A model generated the notes under the pieces. The model was not told the origin of the DNA. It ran no database searches and worked only from the letters and a program-made list of their open reading frames with translations. A DNA stretch of 64,000 nucleotides, taken from Sycobia sp. Sy_11 (Eukaryota; Arthropoda; Insecta; Hymenoptera; Epichrysomallidae). Each line of letters opens with the position of its first letter. The stretch's first letter is position 1. The translations under genes were made by a program, and so were the position numbers. The stretch lies in the NCBI GenBank assembly GCA_018907035.1, contig JACCIC010000038.1, positions 516,001 through 580,000 of the forward strand, in the 5' to 3' direction. This document shows positions 36,905 through 48,299 of the stretch, in pieces.

Positions 36905-38830
36905 AGTTTTTAGGTTAAAAGATGGACAAAGACGGAACGTGGCCGCTGGAACAGAAAGTCGCAGCTATAAAAGACTTTCCGAAACCATAAGTTGTAAACG
37001 AGTTCCTACGCTTGCTAGGTATTATAAATTTCTATCAACGTTTTATACCTAAAGCCGCTGCTCTACAAAAACCGCTGAACGAAATGCTCGCGAGCCCCAA
37101 ACAAAGAGGGAAGACTCCTATCAATTGAACGCAAGCAGCCGAGGAATTGTTCACGGTCCTGAAAAACGCGTTAATGAACGCAATGTTGCTCGCGCATCCT
37201 ATCCCCGGAGCTGCATTAAGTATAGCCGTCGACGCCTCGGATTACGCGATAGGCACGACGCTTGATCAACGGAAAGGTGATATGTGGCAGCCCTTAGCCT
37301 TCTATACGAAGGCGCTTAACAACACGCAACGAAAATTCAGCGCGTATAACCGCGAGTTATTGGTCATTTATGCTGCTATGAAAAGATTTCGCTACGCCGT
37401 AGAGGGATGATTTATAACAATGTATACGGGTCACAAATCTCTGGTATTCGTTTGTCAACAAAAACTTGAGAAATGTTCGCCGCGGCAGTTTAGATATCTA
37501 GAATACATTTCTCAATTCACCACCAATATACGGCATATCAGCGGATTGAGTAATATCATCGCGGAAATATGGTCGCGTGTAACCGAAGTTACACTGCTTG
37601 TTAAACTGAAAGAAATGGCATCAGTGCAAGAAGAAGACGAAGAGTTGAAAGATGTACTGCAGTCAGATTCAGCCCTGCAATTGAACATCTGCTTGGGACT
37701 GAAGCAGCACTCTTTTGCAACGTGTGGACTGCTAATACACGACTTTACATCTCGCAAAATCTTCGACATCAGGTATTTAATACGTTGCACGGTCTATCGC
37801 ATTCTAGCGGAAGAGCCACACAGAAGCTGATTTCTGAACGCTTCATGTGGCCGAAAATGCGAAAAGATATTGCCAGCTTGTCGAGAGAATGCGTGCCGTG
37901 TCATCGATCGAAAATGACACATTACGTGAATTCGAGCACGTACATGTAGATATCGTAGGACCACTTCCGATTTCGTAAGAAAATCGCTACTCTTCACTTG
38001 CATAGATCGTTTTACACGATGGCCTAAAGCGATCCCATTGAAGGACATCGAAGCAGCAACCGTCGCCAACGCGTTCGTAAATGAATGGATAGCGAGATTT
38101 GGAACACCGCTACGAATAACAAGCGACCAAGAACGCCAATTTAAGTCTAGCCTGTTTAAGAAACTAACACGCTTGACAGACATGACTCATTTAAGGAGGA
38201 CGGCGTATCATCCAGCGGCTAACGGAATGCTAGAGCGCTTTCACCATCAGTGGAAAGCCGTATGAAAATGCCACGAAAACGAGGCATGGACGGAGAAGTT
38301 ACCCATCATTTTGCTTGGTATACAGACAGCGTATAAAGAAGATTTGGATGCTACAACAGCGGAATTCGTTTACGGGATAAAACTACGTCTCCCGGCAGAA
38401 TTTTTCAGTCAGCAAAAGGAGTCTTGTACATCGGATTTCGTAAGACATCAGAGCTTGGTTTCAAACCATACAACCAAGCGCGGTAGCGTGACACGGAAAA
38501 CAAAAAACATTTGTATACAAAGATTTAAAAAATTGTAGGCATGTTTTTCTCCGCATTAATGCACCAAGGGATTCCCTGCAGCAACCGTACGAAGGACTGC
38601 ACAGAGTAGTGAAAAGACGTAACTGTTAGTATAGACCACCTCAAACCAGTGCACATAGTAGCTGAAGATAAATCAGGTATGCCGTAACAGAAACAGAACG
38701 AGACGTACACCAAACCAGTTGATGCGTAACAGCATTGCGAACGAGCGTCCTCGGTGAAGCCCGAAGGACCCCGGTTTGCAATCACATCGGGCAAACGCGT
38801 ACGGTTTTTCCAGATTACCTGCAAGCCGGT
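36905..38830 (+). pseudogene. pol: pol 3' part of CsRn1-like element: RT thumb, RNase H, integrase (broken)
   Basis: The RT end shows FLRLLGIINFYQRFIP (about 37,000), then RNase H at 37,147-37,600 with AVDASDYAIG and HISGLSN, with stops at 36,990, 37,126 and 37,408. The integrase zinc part has LHGLSHSSG and CVPCHRSK (37,780-37,915). The core has a first Asp in VDIVGPLP (about 37,947), a second in TSDQERQF (about 38,123; usual form SDQGRQF), and Glu in NGMLERF (about 38,224). The C-terminal tail reads VSIDHLKPVH near 38,625. Frameshifts separate the blocks. Non-functional. Confidence 0.82.
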
Positions 38831-38946
38831 TTTTGAATCAAAATAGTATAATATTGTGTATATTCCTTGTGTATATAACTAGTGGTATTAAATGTAATGA
38901 AAAAAAAAATCATGTAAAATCTTCGTTCACACTGGCGAGGGGCTGC

Positions 38947-39227
38947 TGTGGTGACATATGATACTTGTGTTTGACAAGTTCAGACTGGAAACAGATGAAC
39001 CGTTAGATGCAATTAAGTGATGCCGGGGCATGCGGGGGGTGCTAAGGGACCTCACGTTCAGTTCAAGTGCAAGTAGCATCAGTGTCGCACGCATAGTTGC
39101 CGCGCGTCCTTCTCGTCGCGTGAACGTTTGTACGACGTTCGTGTCAAATAAGCTATCGTTGTGTTGTGTTTGCTAAATATCCTTTCTGTGTTTTCATTCA
39201 TCCCCTAACTGATACACACTCCACACA
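38947..39227 (+). repeat. Possible 3' LTR of CsRn1-like element
   Basis: The purine-rich GGCGAGGGG at 38,934-38,942 lies just before TGTGGTGACATATG, and the segment ends ACTCCACACA. TG...CA ends and the place after pol support an LTR of about 280 bp, but no partner LTR is in the window. Confidence 0.5.
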
Positions 39228-39983
39228 TTCATAAAAATCGCTTACTTTCTGAAATAGAGTTGAAAAATAAAATTATAAGTATATGGACTGTAAACAAAAT
39301 ATGTTTATTAAAGGAAAATGTGACTTCATACAAAGGGTGTATAATACATTGAAAAAAAAAGATTAGTTACTTCTATGAAATATTGAATAAAAGGAATTAG
39401 TAAAATATATTTAGTTTAAATAAATATTTCGTTGATACAAATAAAGAAAAGCTAAACTTAACTAAATGATTTAGTAGAAATAATATTTAGTAGATCTTAC
39501 TAAATTATATTTAGTTTAAAGGCATTAGAGATAAATCTACTCAATGTTTAGTATTAATAACTAATCTAATTTTGTAGAGATAAGAAATTACATTTAAATA
39601 AATGTTTGTTACTTTTAATAAGAGTAATTAGTAAAGTTAATCAACTATGTAGCAAATATCGGGAATAAATCAAATATCGGTTAAAAAATACCAAAAATAA
39701 TGCAGTGTTTCTTTAAAACCACTAAATATTTGTTATAAAAATTTAGTAAAATTATATAACTATTGCATAAGTGCATAACCTGTTTTTCACGGATTAGAGT
39801 ATTTATAGAAGAGTCAAACTTTATTGACTAAATATTTACTTGTTACACCGAAATATTTCTTAGGCAGAAAAATAATTATTAAGTTTAAATCACTTAATAG
39901 TTAACCATTCATAAACTAAATAACTATAATGCGCTTAACGTATTTTAGTTTTGACTAAATAGTTTGTTGATCCATCAAAGGAA
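39228..39983. other. AT-rich DNA with repeated ATTTAGT / TTTAGTA motif
   Basis: The heptamer ATTTAGT or its complement ACTAAAT and close variants occur many times between 39,380 and 39,970. No ORF, no known element. Confidence 0.55.
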
Positions 39984-40076
39984 TGTATTGTCTCTTTAAA
40001 ATTACTTTATACACAAATATAAAATAAGAAAAATATAGTGTACTGGACATTTTAATCATTTGACAGCTCTTCTCTA

Positions 40077-41364
40077 CGAGGGTGGATTGATAAGTTTCTG
40101 GTCTGACCAAGAAAAGCAAAGTTTTTAAGAATTTTTTTATTTCTCAAGATAATCTCCTCCAAGGCTGATACATTTCTGATAACGTTTTTCTAGTCTAGGA
40201 ATGCCATCTCTATAGACTGATTCGTCAAGCTCCTCAAAATACCCATTTACAGCTTTGATAACTTCTTCATTGTCCGCACATCTCTTACCGCCAAGCCATT
40301 TTTTGAGGTTAGGAAACAGATAATAGTCACTCCGGGCTAGGTCTGGAGAGTAGGGAGGGTGCGGCATCAATTCAAACTTTAGATCGTTGATATTAGCCAT
40401 CGCAAGGATTGACGTGTGCGCTGGTGCGTTATCGTGATGAAACAAGATTTTTTTCTTCGCCAGATGAGGTCGTTTAATTTTCACTTCGTGGCTCAAACGT
40501 TGAAATATGTCTCCGTAGTATTGACCAGTGATAGTTTTCCCTTTTTCAAGGTAATCAATGTACATAATACCTCTTACATCCCAAAAAACAGTAGCCATAA
40601 TCTTGTTCGCCGAAAAAATTGTTTTTGCCTTCTTTGGAGTTGGTTCCCCTGGTCAAATTCATTGTTTAGACTGCTGTTTGGTTTCAGAAGTATAGTGGTG
40701 AACCCAAGTTTCGTCAACGGTTACGAATCGACGCAAAATTTCGCTTGGATTACGCTTATACAACGCCAAATTGGCGGTAGAAATGTTCTTTCGAATCCAT
40801 TTTTGGTCGACTGTTAGCAAACGCGGCACCCATCTTGCACAGAGCTTTTCCATATAGCAATGTTGGTACACAGTATTTTGTACACGTTCATACGACATCT
40901 TACAGGTCTCAGCTATCTAACGCACTTTTAATCTGCGGTCTTTCAGCATTAGTTGATGGATTTTTTCGATCATATCATGAGTTGTGACCTCAATGGGGCG
41001 TCCTGAGCGAGGCTCATCAGAGGTGCTCACACGACCCTTTTTAAACTCGGAAACCCACTGCTTAACGGTTGAATATAATGGGGAGGATGTTCCCATTGTT
41101 GAGTCCATCTCCTCTTTAATTTCCTTTGGCGATAACCCCTTCAAATAAAAGTATTTGATGACAGCACGATTTTCCAGCTTTTCCATTTTTACGAAAAATA
41201 CAGAGGCGTCTTGTTCAGCGTGCTCTCAAACCTAAACTAACATAGCGATTGAACCGAAACTATAGCTACAAGCAATCTAAGGATGGTACTATAAAACGCC
41301 ACCTCAAGGTAGGCCTAGTGACGCCATCTCTTGGTCAGGCCGGAAACTTATCAATCCACCCTCG
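40077..41364 (-). mobile_element. Mariner B
   Basis: About 1,288 bp. Inverted repeats CGAGGGTGGATTGATAAG and so on for about 35 bp at both ends with two or three mismatches, flanked by TA (40,075-40,076; 41,365-41,366). It sits in the left arm of an inverted repeat, and the right arm shows the empty site. Confidence 0.95.
40137..41186 (-). pseudogene. Mariner B transposase (three stops)
   Basis: Minus-strand frame from MEKLENRAVIKYFYLKG (41,186) to DYLEK and a stop at 40,137, about 350 codons, the usual mariner length. N-terminal helix-turn-helix DNA-binding part, then the catalytic region: VDETWVHH (first Asp), HHDNAPAHT (second) and LARSDYYLF (third), with 34 residues between second and third, so DD34D is intact. 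In-frame stops lie at 40,917, about 40,658 and 40,652. YSPDLAP is seen as YSPDLAR. Inactive but recent enough that no frameshift is evident. Confidence 0.92.
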
Positions 41365-42987
41365 TATAAGGTATTGTATTTACATTAAATGATATTTTTT
41401 CCTAGTTAGACTTCACAGTCACATTTAAAGATTCTTTATTTTTTAAAAAAATCTTAGAGACTAACATAGTAATAAAATAACATTTTAGGATTGTTTTCAA
41501 TTATTTCTAATTTAAACAAAAGAAAGTATTGAAATAAATTTTTACGTAGTCAAGTATATGTAAATATCTATGAGTACCAAGTTGTGTAAATTTCGAAATT
41601 ATTATTCATTATTATTTAATAAAAAAGCATGCACTTACTTATTTACAACATGGCAATACAGTACTACGAAAATCTAATTTACAAATTATTTTGACATGTA
41701 CTTGCGGGTCCGACTTTGAACAGTTATTGTAATTTAAATGGTTAAAAAATATTGCGGAACAGTATCTTTTACAGAACAGTACGCAAAATAAACTATTCCC
41801 AGTCCATCGAATGAATTAAAATTAATTAATTGTAGGTTGAATATTTACGAATGTATTTTGAAAAGACATTGAATAATTTAATATATTTTTATCAACGTAA
41901 ATGCTTTATTTTATCAAAGAAACTTAAATCTACTACAACATACCTATGTTATAATCTACTACCTATATCAATTCGTAATTGCTTGAAGATTGGATTTGTT
42001 ACAGGTTGGTTACTTGATTTGTCATTAAGATTTTTAAATAAGGATTAATTTGCAACATATATTTTGTTATACTGTCATTAATAAAATAATTTATTGTCAG
42101 TAAATGAATTAACATTATTTTTCTTAAATTTTTTAAATTCACTATCTTCTACTTGATGTAATCTGTCACTTGTAAGATCACTATCATCTTTGCTTAAGAG
42201 CCAATAACATGAACATTTGAACAAAATCATCATTACTCAGATCCATAATTACATTTTCATAATATTACAATTACCTTGTCAGATAAATTTTGATTCTGTT
42301 ATAAGAGATTTCATGGAAAGTACAATTTATTGAATCTGAAAACTGGTTTGGAACTGATTTCCAAATGATTCCCAATAATTTTCTTCAAAAATGATTTCAA
42401 TTATTGTAAGTCATTTAAACTGATTTTAAACATTTTTTAAATAGCTTGTATAAGAGAGTGTAATGATTTCACAGAGTGAACAGATCCCCAGTGTAATTTT
42501 ATAGGGGTAGGTATTTTGAAAAAAAATGAAATAATTTAGTATCTACAATGCCCTTATTTATCAAAAAACTTTTCAAAAATGAGCCCGCAAATACATGTCA
42601 AAACAATTGTTAAAGTATAATTTCATAGTACTGTATTCCCATGTTATAGATAAGTGAGTACATACTTTTTTATTGAATAATAATACGTAACAATTTCGAA
42701 ACATACACAAATTGGTACTCAGAATATTTATATATACTTGACTATGTACAAATTGATTTCCATATTTTCTTTTGTTTAAATTAAAGACAATTGAATATAA
42801 TCCTGAAGGTTATAATTTTTTTTAATAATGAAGAATCTTTATGTGAGACTGGCTAATTACGAAAAAATATCATTTATATAAATACAATACATTATAGCGA
42901 AGAGCTTTTAAATGATTAGAATGTCCAACAGACCATACTTGCCTTATTTTATACTTTTGTATAAAGTAATTTTAAAGTAATACAAAA

Positions 42988-44794
42988 TATAATTTATAAA
43001 ATATACTGATCAAATTTTTCTTTTCAGCGCTTTGTTTGGCAAATCGAGTCTATTTGTGCCAGGCGTGTTTTTGATGAACTTATACTTTTGTGTGTATAAA
43101 GCAATAATTAATTTATGTTATTTAATTACCTATATATCTTATGGATTGTATATATATATATATATATATATATCATATCATATCATATGCTAATAAATCA
43201 CAGATATTGAACGTTCAAGAGAATTCGAGAATGTGTTATTCAAATCTTCAATAATATACTATCCGTACTAATCTGTACTAATTACTAATATTATCTGTAA
43301 TAATTTACTTTGACTGAAATAGTGGAAATATATTTGTAAATGCAGTTAAAAATAAAAAATTCAAAATAATTTTTTAATTCGCTGTAGTATGAAGTCACTA
43401 CACTTTCAATCAATCAATTACACGGATAATCAATGACAGATTTTGATAAGAAATGTTTAATAGGAGTACATTTCTGTTTATACTAATTTGTTTGTATTCT
43501 TACAGTTGTCTTCTTCTATATATGTTTCCATAATTAGAAAAATTTTCACGTACAGTTTCTATATATGGTTTGAATGTTTTAATTGCCCTATACATATATT
43601 TATAAAAGGAACTTATGTATATTTCAAGTTCATGTTGTATAATGTCTTCAAAAACTCTATATGAGATTTCCTTTTGCAGTAATTGCATAAATTTCGTAAT
43701 AATAACTCGATATTTTTAAATCTTCTGGATTTTTTACAGCTTCCCGATATAAAATTATTGAAGGCCTATTTTAGGATTTCGATGACTAAATTTTTTTAAA
43801 ATATTTTCACAAATGAATTTTGAAAATTATTGGTAGATTTACTCTAAAACCTTCATACAAAAAATTGTTTGTCTCAAACTATATTAATCGCATTTACACC
43901 GAACTTTGTTCGTTTACATACTTTGTTATGTAATTTTTTACGTTCAAGTTATGCAGCGTGTCGATACGGATCCAACGCCATAGTTCTCAACCTCCCAGCA
44001 ATAAGAAAATCATCTTCGTTGCGATAGCAAGTGACAAGCTCAACCAATTTTGAGAATTCAAAAAGCCTTTTAACATTTAAACGGCCGGGTTTTGAGGTTT
44101 TGAAACCTGCTTTGAAAATGTCTAAATTCATATCTTGTATCACGCATCAATTATGTACAATGGTCCTATCATAAATCGAGCCGATATATCGGCTCTCCGG
44201 CCCTGGAGGGCCACGAAAATTTTTTAGTTCGGTAAAATAGGAATAAAATCATATTCTCAGGTTTTAAGATGTGCTACATCCAAATCTGGAGTCTGATCAG
44301 TCACAAATGCTCATAGTAACGGTCATTCGAGGTCAAATAAGGTCACTTCAAGGTCAAATGCAGAAAGTATCATATATATTCGAATAAAAATTATATCTAA
44401 GAATATCCAGAGGTGCTACATCTGAATCTGACATTTGTTTGATTGTGAATAGACACAATTATACTCATTCTTCTGGGTATATGGCCATCTCAAGGTTTAT
44501 GTGTTTTGATTTGTGCTTTTTTTACAAATAGTTTTTTTACAAATGGAGTTTTTAGGCCTTCTACTCTCCTTCTGCTTTACCCAGAGCTAACGACATGGAA
44601 GTAGAGAGTAATATAGTTCCTTTTTTCACTTTTTTTATTTTCCTATCTTTTAATACATTTTTTCATTTTTTATACATTTTTCCATTTTTTAGAAGTCTAT
44701 TTTATATTTTTCTCACATTGCTCTTCTAAGATCTATATGAATCTGTCGATAACATCTGACTTTATGACTTTCTTTTATTTTTTATAATTTTTTC
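42988..44794. other. AT-rich noncoding DNA, perhaps partly piggyBac 3' region
   Basis: Contains (AT)n with TATCATATC at 43,150-43,190, resembling the tail of the (ATATC)n repeat family. A perfect 18-bp palindrome GAGCCGATATATCGGCTC lies at 44,178-44,195. Two diverged copies of a segment with GTGCTACATC lie about 145 bp apart (44,270 and 44,415). Open frames at 43,500-43,688 and 43,949-44,143 (minus) resemble nothing I recognise. Confidence 0.45.
44178..44195. repeat. 18-bp perfect palindrome
   Basis: GAGCCGATATATCGGCTC, followed by CCGG and the short inverted repeat GGCCCTGGAGGGCC. Such hairpins are found near the ends of some piggyBac-like elements; the link to the neighbouring transposase is inference. 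Confidence 0.6.
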
Positions 44795-46340
44795 CAACTT
44801 GATCAAGGTAAGACTTCTTTGGTGTGATAAGTTTCAAAACACGGATCTATAAATAGAACAATTTGTCAAATTTTACATGCATAAGTGCTTCGATGTCTGG
44901 TTTTATTCATGAGACATAAACAGCAATTGCCTTCTTTCTTTTTTCCTTGATCAATTTTCTTAGGAACGCGTTTCCTAGTAAGTCGAGAATCATTCGACTG
45001 ACATGAATGACGTAAGTCATCAGAATTTATCCCTAGTAAGCCTCTCACCACTTCTAAATAAAAATCAGGATAAGAAATATTTTTGTTAGTGGTACTTGTT
45101 ATTTTGTGTCATGCATGAGAATTTACCAGAACAAAATCAACTAAGTGAAAAAAAAGTTTTCGATACCATTTAGTAGATTTTCTAATCGCTTCTGCCGATG
45201 AAAATTGTACATCTATTTAGTCAATCCCTCCCATAGTTTATTGTATTCCACTATACATATTGGTTTCATAATATCTTTATTAGTACTCCAATGTTTCTTC
45301 CCTGTACTTGCGTAACAAACTTCATGGAATATCGTTATAATGTAAACTTCTTTCTTGTCCATCCACTTTAATGCTAACCAAGAATCGGTATGGACTATTT
45401 CAATTTCACCTCGGTTCAATTTACTAACAAGCTTGGGCATTCCTCTTCTAAAACGAGTACCAATTATCTATGAAGATTGTTGAAATATGGTGTTAGGAAA
45501 TCAATTACTATATCTCCAGAGATTCCCAAATCAAATTTTTCAAAATTTGTATCAGCTCTTGTATAGATAATGAATTGTAATGAGAATCCAGTGTCATAAT
45601 CAACAAATTCGAAAAATTTTATACTAAACATGTGTCTTTTCAAGGGTAAATATTGCTTAAACTCTAATCTTCCTTTCCACAGCATCAAACTTTCATCAAT
45701 GCAAAGGTTTTTCCCAGGATATAAAGTAGAGGAAGATTTCTGATTTATTACGTTTATTATTTATTCTGATCTATTACAGGTTTAATTTTTTTCAGAGGAT
45801 AGTTCTTGTAAGGTGATGCATTGTCCCTATTATTTTCAAAATGGAGAAAACTTAAAATTTGAAGATATGTATTATGGGTCATATATTTTCTGAAAATTGG
45901 AGTGGATAATAGAGGATCCATACTCCAATAATCTTTGACATTACACTTACGAACATGGCCCATGTTGATAGTTAGAGTAAGAAAGATTCGCAATTCTTCT
46001 ACTGTTACATCTTTCCATGAAGTCATATTAGAATGGAATGGATCGGGGTTTTGCTTCTGAAAGAGATTTGTTTGTTCCAAAATTACTTTGAAAATATTCG
46101 ACTCCATATAGAATTCAAAGAAAGCTAATGGAGTATGCTCTAGTATAGAATATTTTCATAAAATTAGCATGACCTACAGAATTTTTATTGAAGAGAATAA
46201 ACACAATCGAAAAATACACAGTCATCTTTCCAAGAATCGTCAAAGATTTCCGAAGAAGCATTTGGTTGCGATTCACCAGTCATATCGTCAGCATACTCCG
46301 CTTCTGGTTCTGATTCACCACTACTCCAAGCACTCATTAT
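44795..46340 (-). pseudogene. piggyBac-like transposase (DDE_Tnp_1_7), decayed
   Basis: Minus-strand pieces in the right order for a TTAA-specific piggyBac transposase: an acidic N-terminus SAWSSGESEPEAEYADD (about 46,325); the start of the core with EELRIFLTLTINMGH (about 46,000) and DYWSMDPLLSTPIFRKYM; LCIDESLMLWKGRLEFKQYLP (about 45,690; first catalytic Asp), KFFEFVDYDTG; a stretch near 45,470 that still reads DNWYS (second Asp position) before a deletion and frameshift; MPKLVSKLNRGE, LALKWMDKKEV and EYNKLWEGL, where the usual third Asp motif is lost; and a C-terminal Cys-rich part (CCLC ... YACK, about 44,930-44,870). Inactive. TTAA ends were not located. Confidence 0.82.
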
Positions 46341-46559
46341 TTTGGCTCAAGGAAGGAAATTTCTGTTACAGACTGATCATGGATTCTATGAGTTGTTACG
46401 CTGAATACCATAATTTTGTATATATATGGAAAGACCAACTCAAAATCAAAAGATATTCCGTAGGAAAGATAGTAAAAATCAGTATCAAAGTAAAAAATGA
46501 GAGAAGATTCTCAGCTCAAACAATGGAATTAAAAGTACGAAAGTATTGTAATGATAGAG

Positions 46560-46770
46560 TGACGGTAAAGTAACGGTTAGCAAAAGCTTGCCGTAAGCGA
46601 ATCGTCGAGTCTCGTCTTTTCCCCGGACTTATACAGTTATGACGACTGTTCTTCTGTCAGGACGCTCAACGACTGTGTTTCGCCGTGTAGCGGTCGAGAG
46701 TGGAATTAGCTTCTCGTCCGCGTCCGTGGTTGCCTGTATGCAGGCGTTCTATAAGTGACTTATGTCACTT
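46560..46770. other. Stretch of higher GC content, unidentified
   Basis: 46,590-46,745 is richer in CG than its surroundings (GTCGAGTCTCGTC, GGTCGAGAGTGG). It ends with AAGTGACTTATGTCACTT, a 7-bp inverted repeat. Could be an LTR or TE end fragment; no gene. Confidence 0.4.
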
Positions 46771-46986
46771 ATATTATTTCTTCTAGAATAAATTTCTAGT
46801 TGTAATTGTATGATATAAATTATGATAATACATGTTTCTAGCAAAAAGTATTTCTATAAAATTACTGGCGAACTACTTTCACGAGAATAGATTCAGAAAT
46901 TTATCTGAATAATGATATTGACAGAAATGCGATTGGTTGAATGAGAAAATTTGGTGTCAAGCACTCTCAAAATCTAATAACCAATT

Positions 46987-48117
46987 TTAAATATCAGGTA
47001 TGTGAATAAGTCTTTCCCGTTTTTTTTTTTTCAAATTTTGAGCCTTTATTGTAAAAAAATGGTTACAAATGAATTGTTGAAAGTATTGGCCATCGCTAGC
47101 TACAACTTTTTCCCATCTTTCTGGCAACATACGAATCCCGTTGCGAAAAAATTCGACCGGTTTGGCCTCTATCCAGTCATCCACCCATTTTTTGGCTTCC
47201 TCGTAGGAATGGAAGTGCTGGTCAGCCAGGCCATGCGTCATCGATCTGAAGAGATAGTAATCAGACGGAGCAACGTCTGGACTATACGGCGGATGGGGTA
47301 GGACTTCCCATTTGAGCGTTTCTAAGTATGTTTTCACCGGCGGTGCAACATGTGGGCGAGCATTGTCATGTTGCAAAATAACTTTGTCGTGCTTGTCGGA
47401 GTATTGTGGCCGTTTTTCTCGCAGTGCGCGGCTCAAACGCATCAATTGTCGTCGATAGACCTCGCCTGTGATCCTTTCATTCGGTTTCAGAAGCTCAAAG
47501 TAAACCACACCTAGCTGGTCCCACCATATACAGAGCATGAGCTTGGCGCCATGAATATTTGGCTTGGCCGTCGATGATGATGCATGGCCGGGTAGTCCCC
47601 ATGATTTTCTTCGCTTCGGATTATCGTAACGTATCCACTTTTCATCGCCAGTCACGATTCGATGCAGAAAACCCTTTCTTTTATGTCGCTGAAGCAGTTG
47701 TTCGCAAGTGAAAAAACGCCGTTCGACGTCTCTCAGCTTCAGTTCGTACGGCACCCAATTTCCTTGCTTTTGGATCATTCCCATGGCTTTCAAACGCTTG
47801 GAAATGGTTGTTCGGTCAACTCCCAATGCTTCAGCAAGTTTTTCTTGCGTTTGACAAGAATCTTCATCAAGCAAAGTCGCCAATTCTCGATCTTCAAAGA
47901 TTTGCGGCCGCCCGGAACGCTCCTTGTCTTCCAGGTCGAAATCACCGCTTTGGAAGCGTCGAAACCATCCGCGAACACTTGAATCATCGACACAACCTTC
48001 TCCATAAGCCTCCTGAAGCAATCGATGCGTCTCGGCAGCAGATTTCTTCAAATTGAACCAATAAAGTGAAACTTCCCGCAAATGACGTCGACTCGGCTCA
48101 AATTTCGACATTTTCAC
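46987..48117 (-). CDS. Mariner C transposase, intact DD34D, 376 codons
   Basis: Cut-and-paste transposase of the Tc1/mariner superfamily, closest in style to the mauritiana-type mariners known from ants and flies. The likely start is the second ATG (48,111, MSKFEPS), giving the usual numbering. N-terminal paired helix-turn-helix DNA-binding region (residues about 5-110, GVDRTTISKRLKAMG as second helix pair), linker motif WVPYEL (usual WVPHEL), then the catalytic Asp in TGDEKW, QHDNARPH and APSDYYLF, residues 156, 249 and 284 from that start, the same spacing as Mos1. YSPDVAP replaces YSPDLAP. The usual length is about 345-350. Here the frame runs on through an A12 run (47,020-47,031), the left inverted repeat and out into flanking DNA, where the stop at 46,987-46,989 lies. 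Confidence 0.93.
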   Translation of the reverse strand: MKMSKFEPSRRHLREVSLYWFNLKKSAAETHRLLQEAYGEGCVDDSSVRGWFRRFQSGDFDLEDKERSGRPQIFEDRELATLLDEDSCQTQEKLAEALGVDRTTISKRLKAMGMIQKQGNWVPYELKLRDVERRFFTCEQLLQRHKRKGFLHRIVTGDEKWIRYDNPKRRKSWGLPGHASSSTAKPNIHGAKLMLCIWWDQLGVVYFELLKPNERITGEVYRRQLMRLSRALREKRPQYSDKHDKVILQHDNARPHVAPPVKTYLETLKWEVLPHPPYSPDVAPSDYYLFRSMTHGLADQHFHSYEEAKKWVDDWIEAKPVEFFRNGIRMLPERWEKVVASDGQYFQQFICNHFFTIKAQNLKKKKRERLIHIPDI

Positions 48118-48283
48118 GATATCAAAAATTTATGATGCGAAAAAATTTTAACTAATGTGTTAGTATGGAATTGTTGACATATGAATAAGCTTTGATTATG
48201 ACATATGTAACCATTGAATACTCGCACAGTATTGGTGGCGCCATCTCTTACAAAAAACGGGAAAGACTTATTCACACTCCTAA
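46994..48283 (-). mobile_element. Mariner C, possibly autonomous
   Basis: About 1,290 bp, flanked by TA at 46,992-46,993 and 48,284-48,285. Inverted repeats TCAGGTATGTGAATAAGTC and TTAGGAGTGTGAATAAGTC (read inward) continue as TTTCCCG and T-runs, with three differences in 30. It holds an uninterrupted transposase gene. Confidence 0.95.
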
Positions 48284-48299
48284 TATTTTCCTAGGTAAA

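Larger units (their letters stand above)
36870..39227 (+). mobile_element. Gypsy retrotransposon remnant, CsRn1/Kabuki-like
   Basis: A second Gypsy lineage unrelated to copies 1-3 except at family level. It starts abruptly within RT (about 36,905), runs through RNase H and integrase and ends in a likely 3' LTR. The clade is inferred from DASDYAIGTTLDQ, KCSPRQFRYLEYISQFTT and NGMLERFHHQ. gag, protease, the first half of RT and the 5' LTR are absent. Confidence 0.78.
39984..42987. mobile_element. Long inverted-repeat element, interrupted by mariner B
   Basis: Left arm 39,984-40,076 plus 41,365-41,723, right arm 42,568-42,987, in reverse complement. Matching blocks include TTTAAAATTACTTTATACA, GTACCAA then TTGTGTA, and GACATGTA(C/T)TTGCGGG. 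The arms are about 430 bp each without mariner B, and the loop of about 845 bp (41,724-42,567) shows no recognised gene. It may be a long-TIR or foldback DNA transposon; no transposase and no target duplication were identified. Confidence 0.7.

Noticed and set aside
43949..44143. 64-codon minus-strand ORF near the piggyBac remnant
   Set aside because: Not similar to any family I recognise; too short to support alone.
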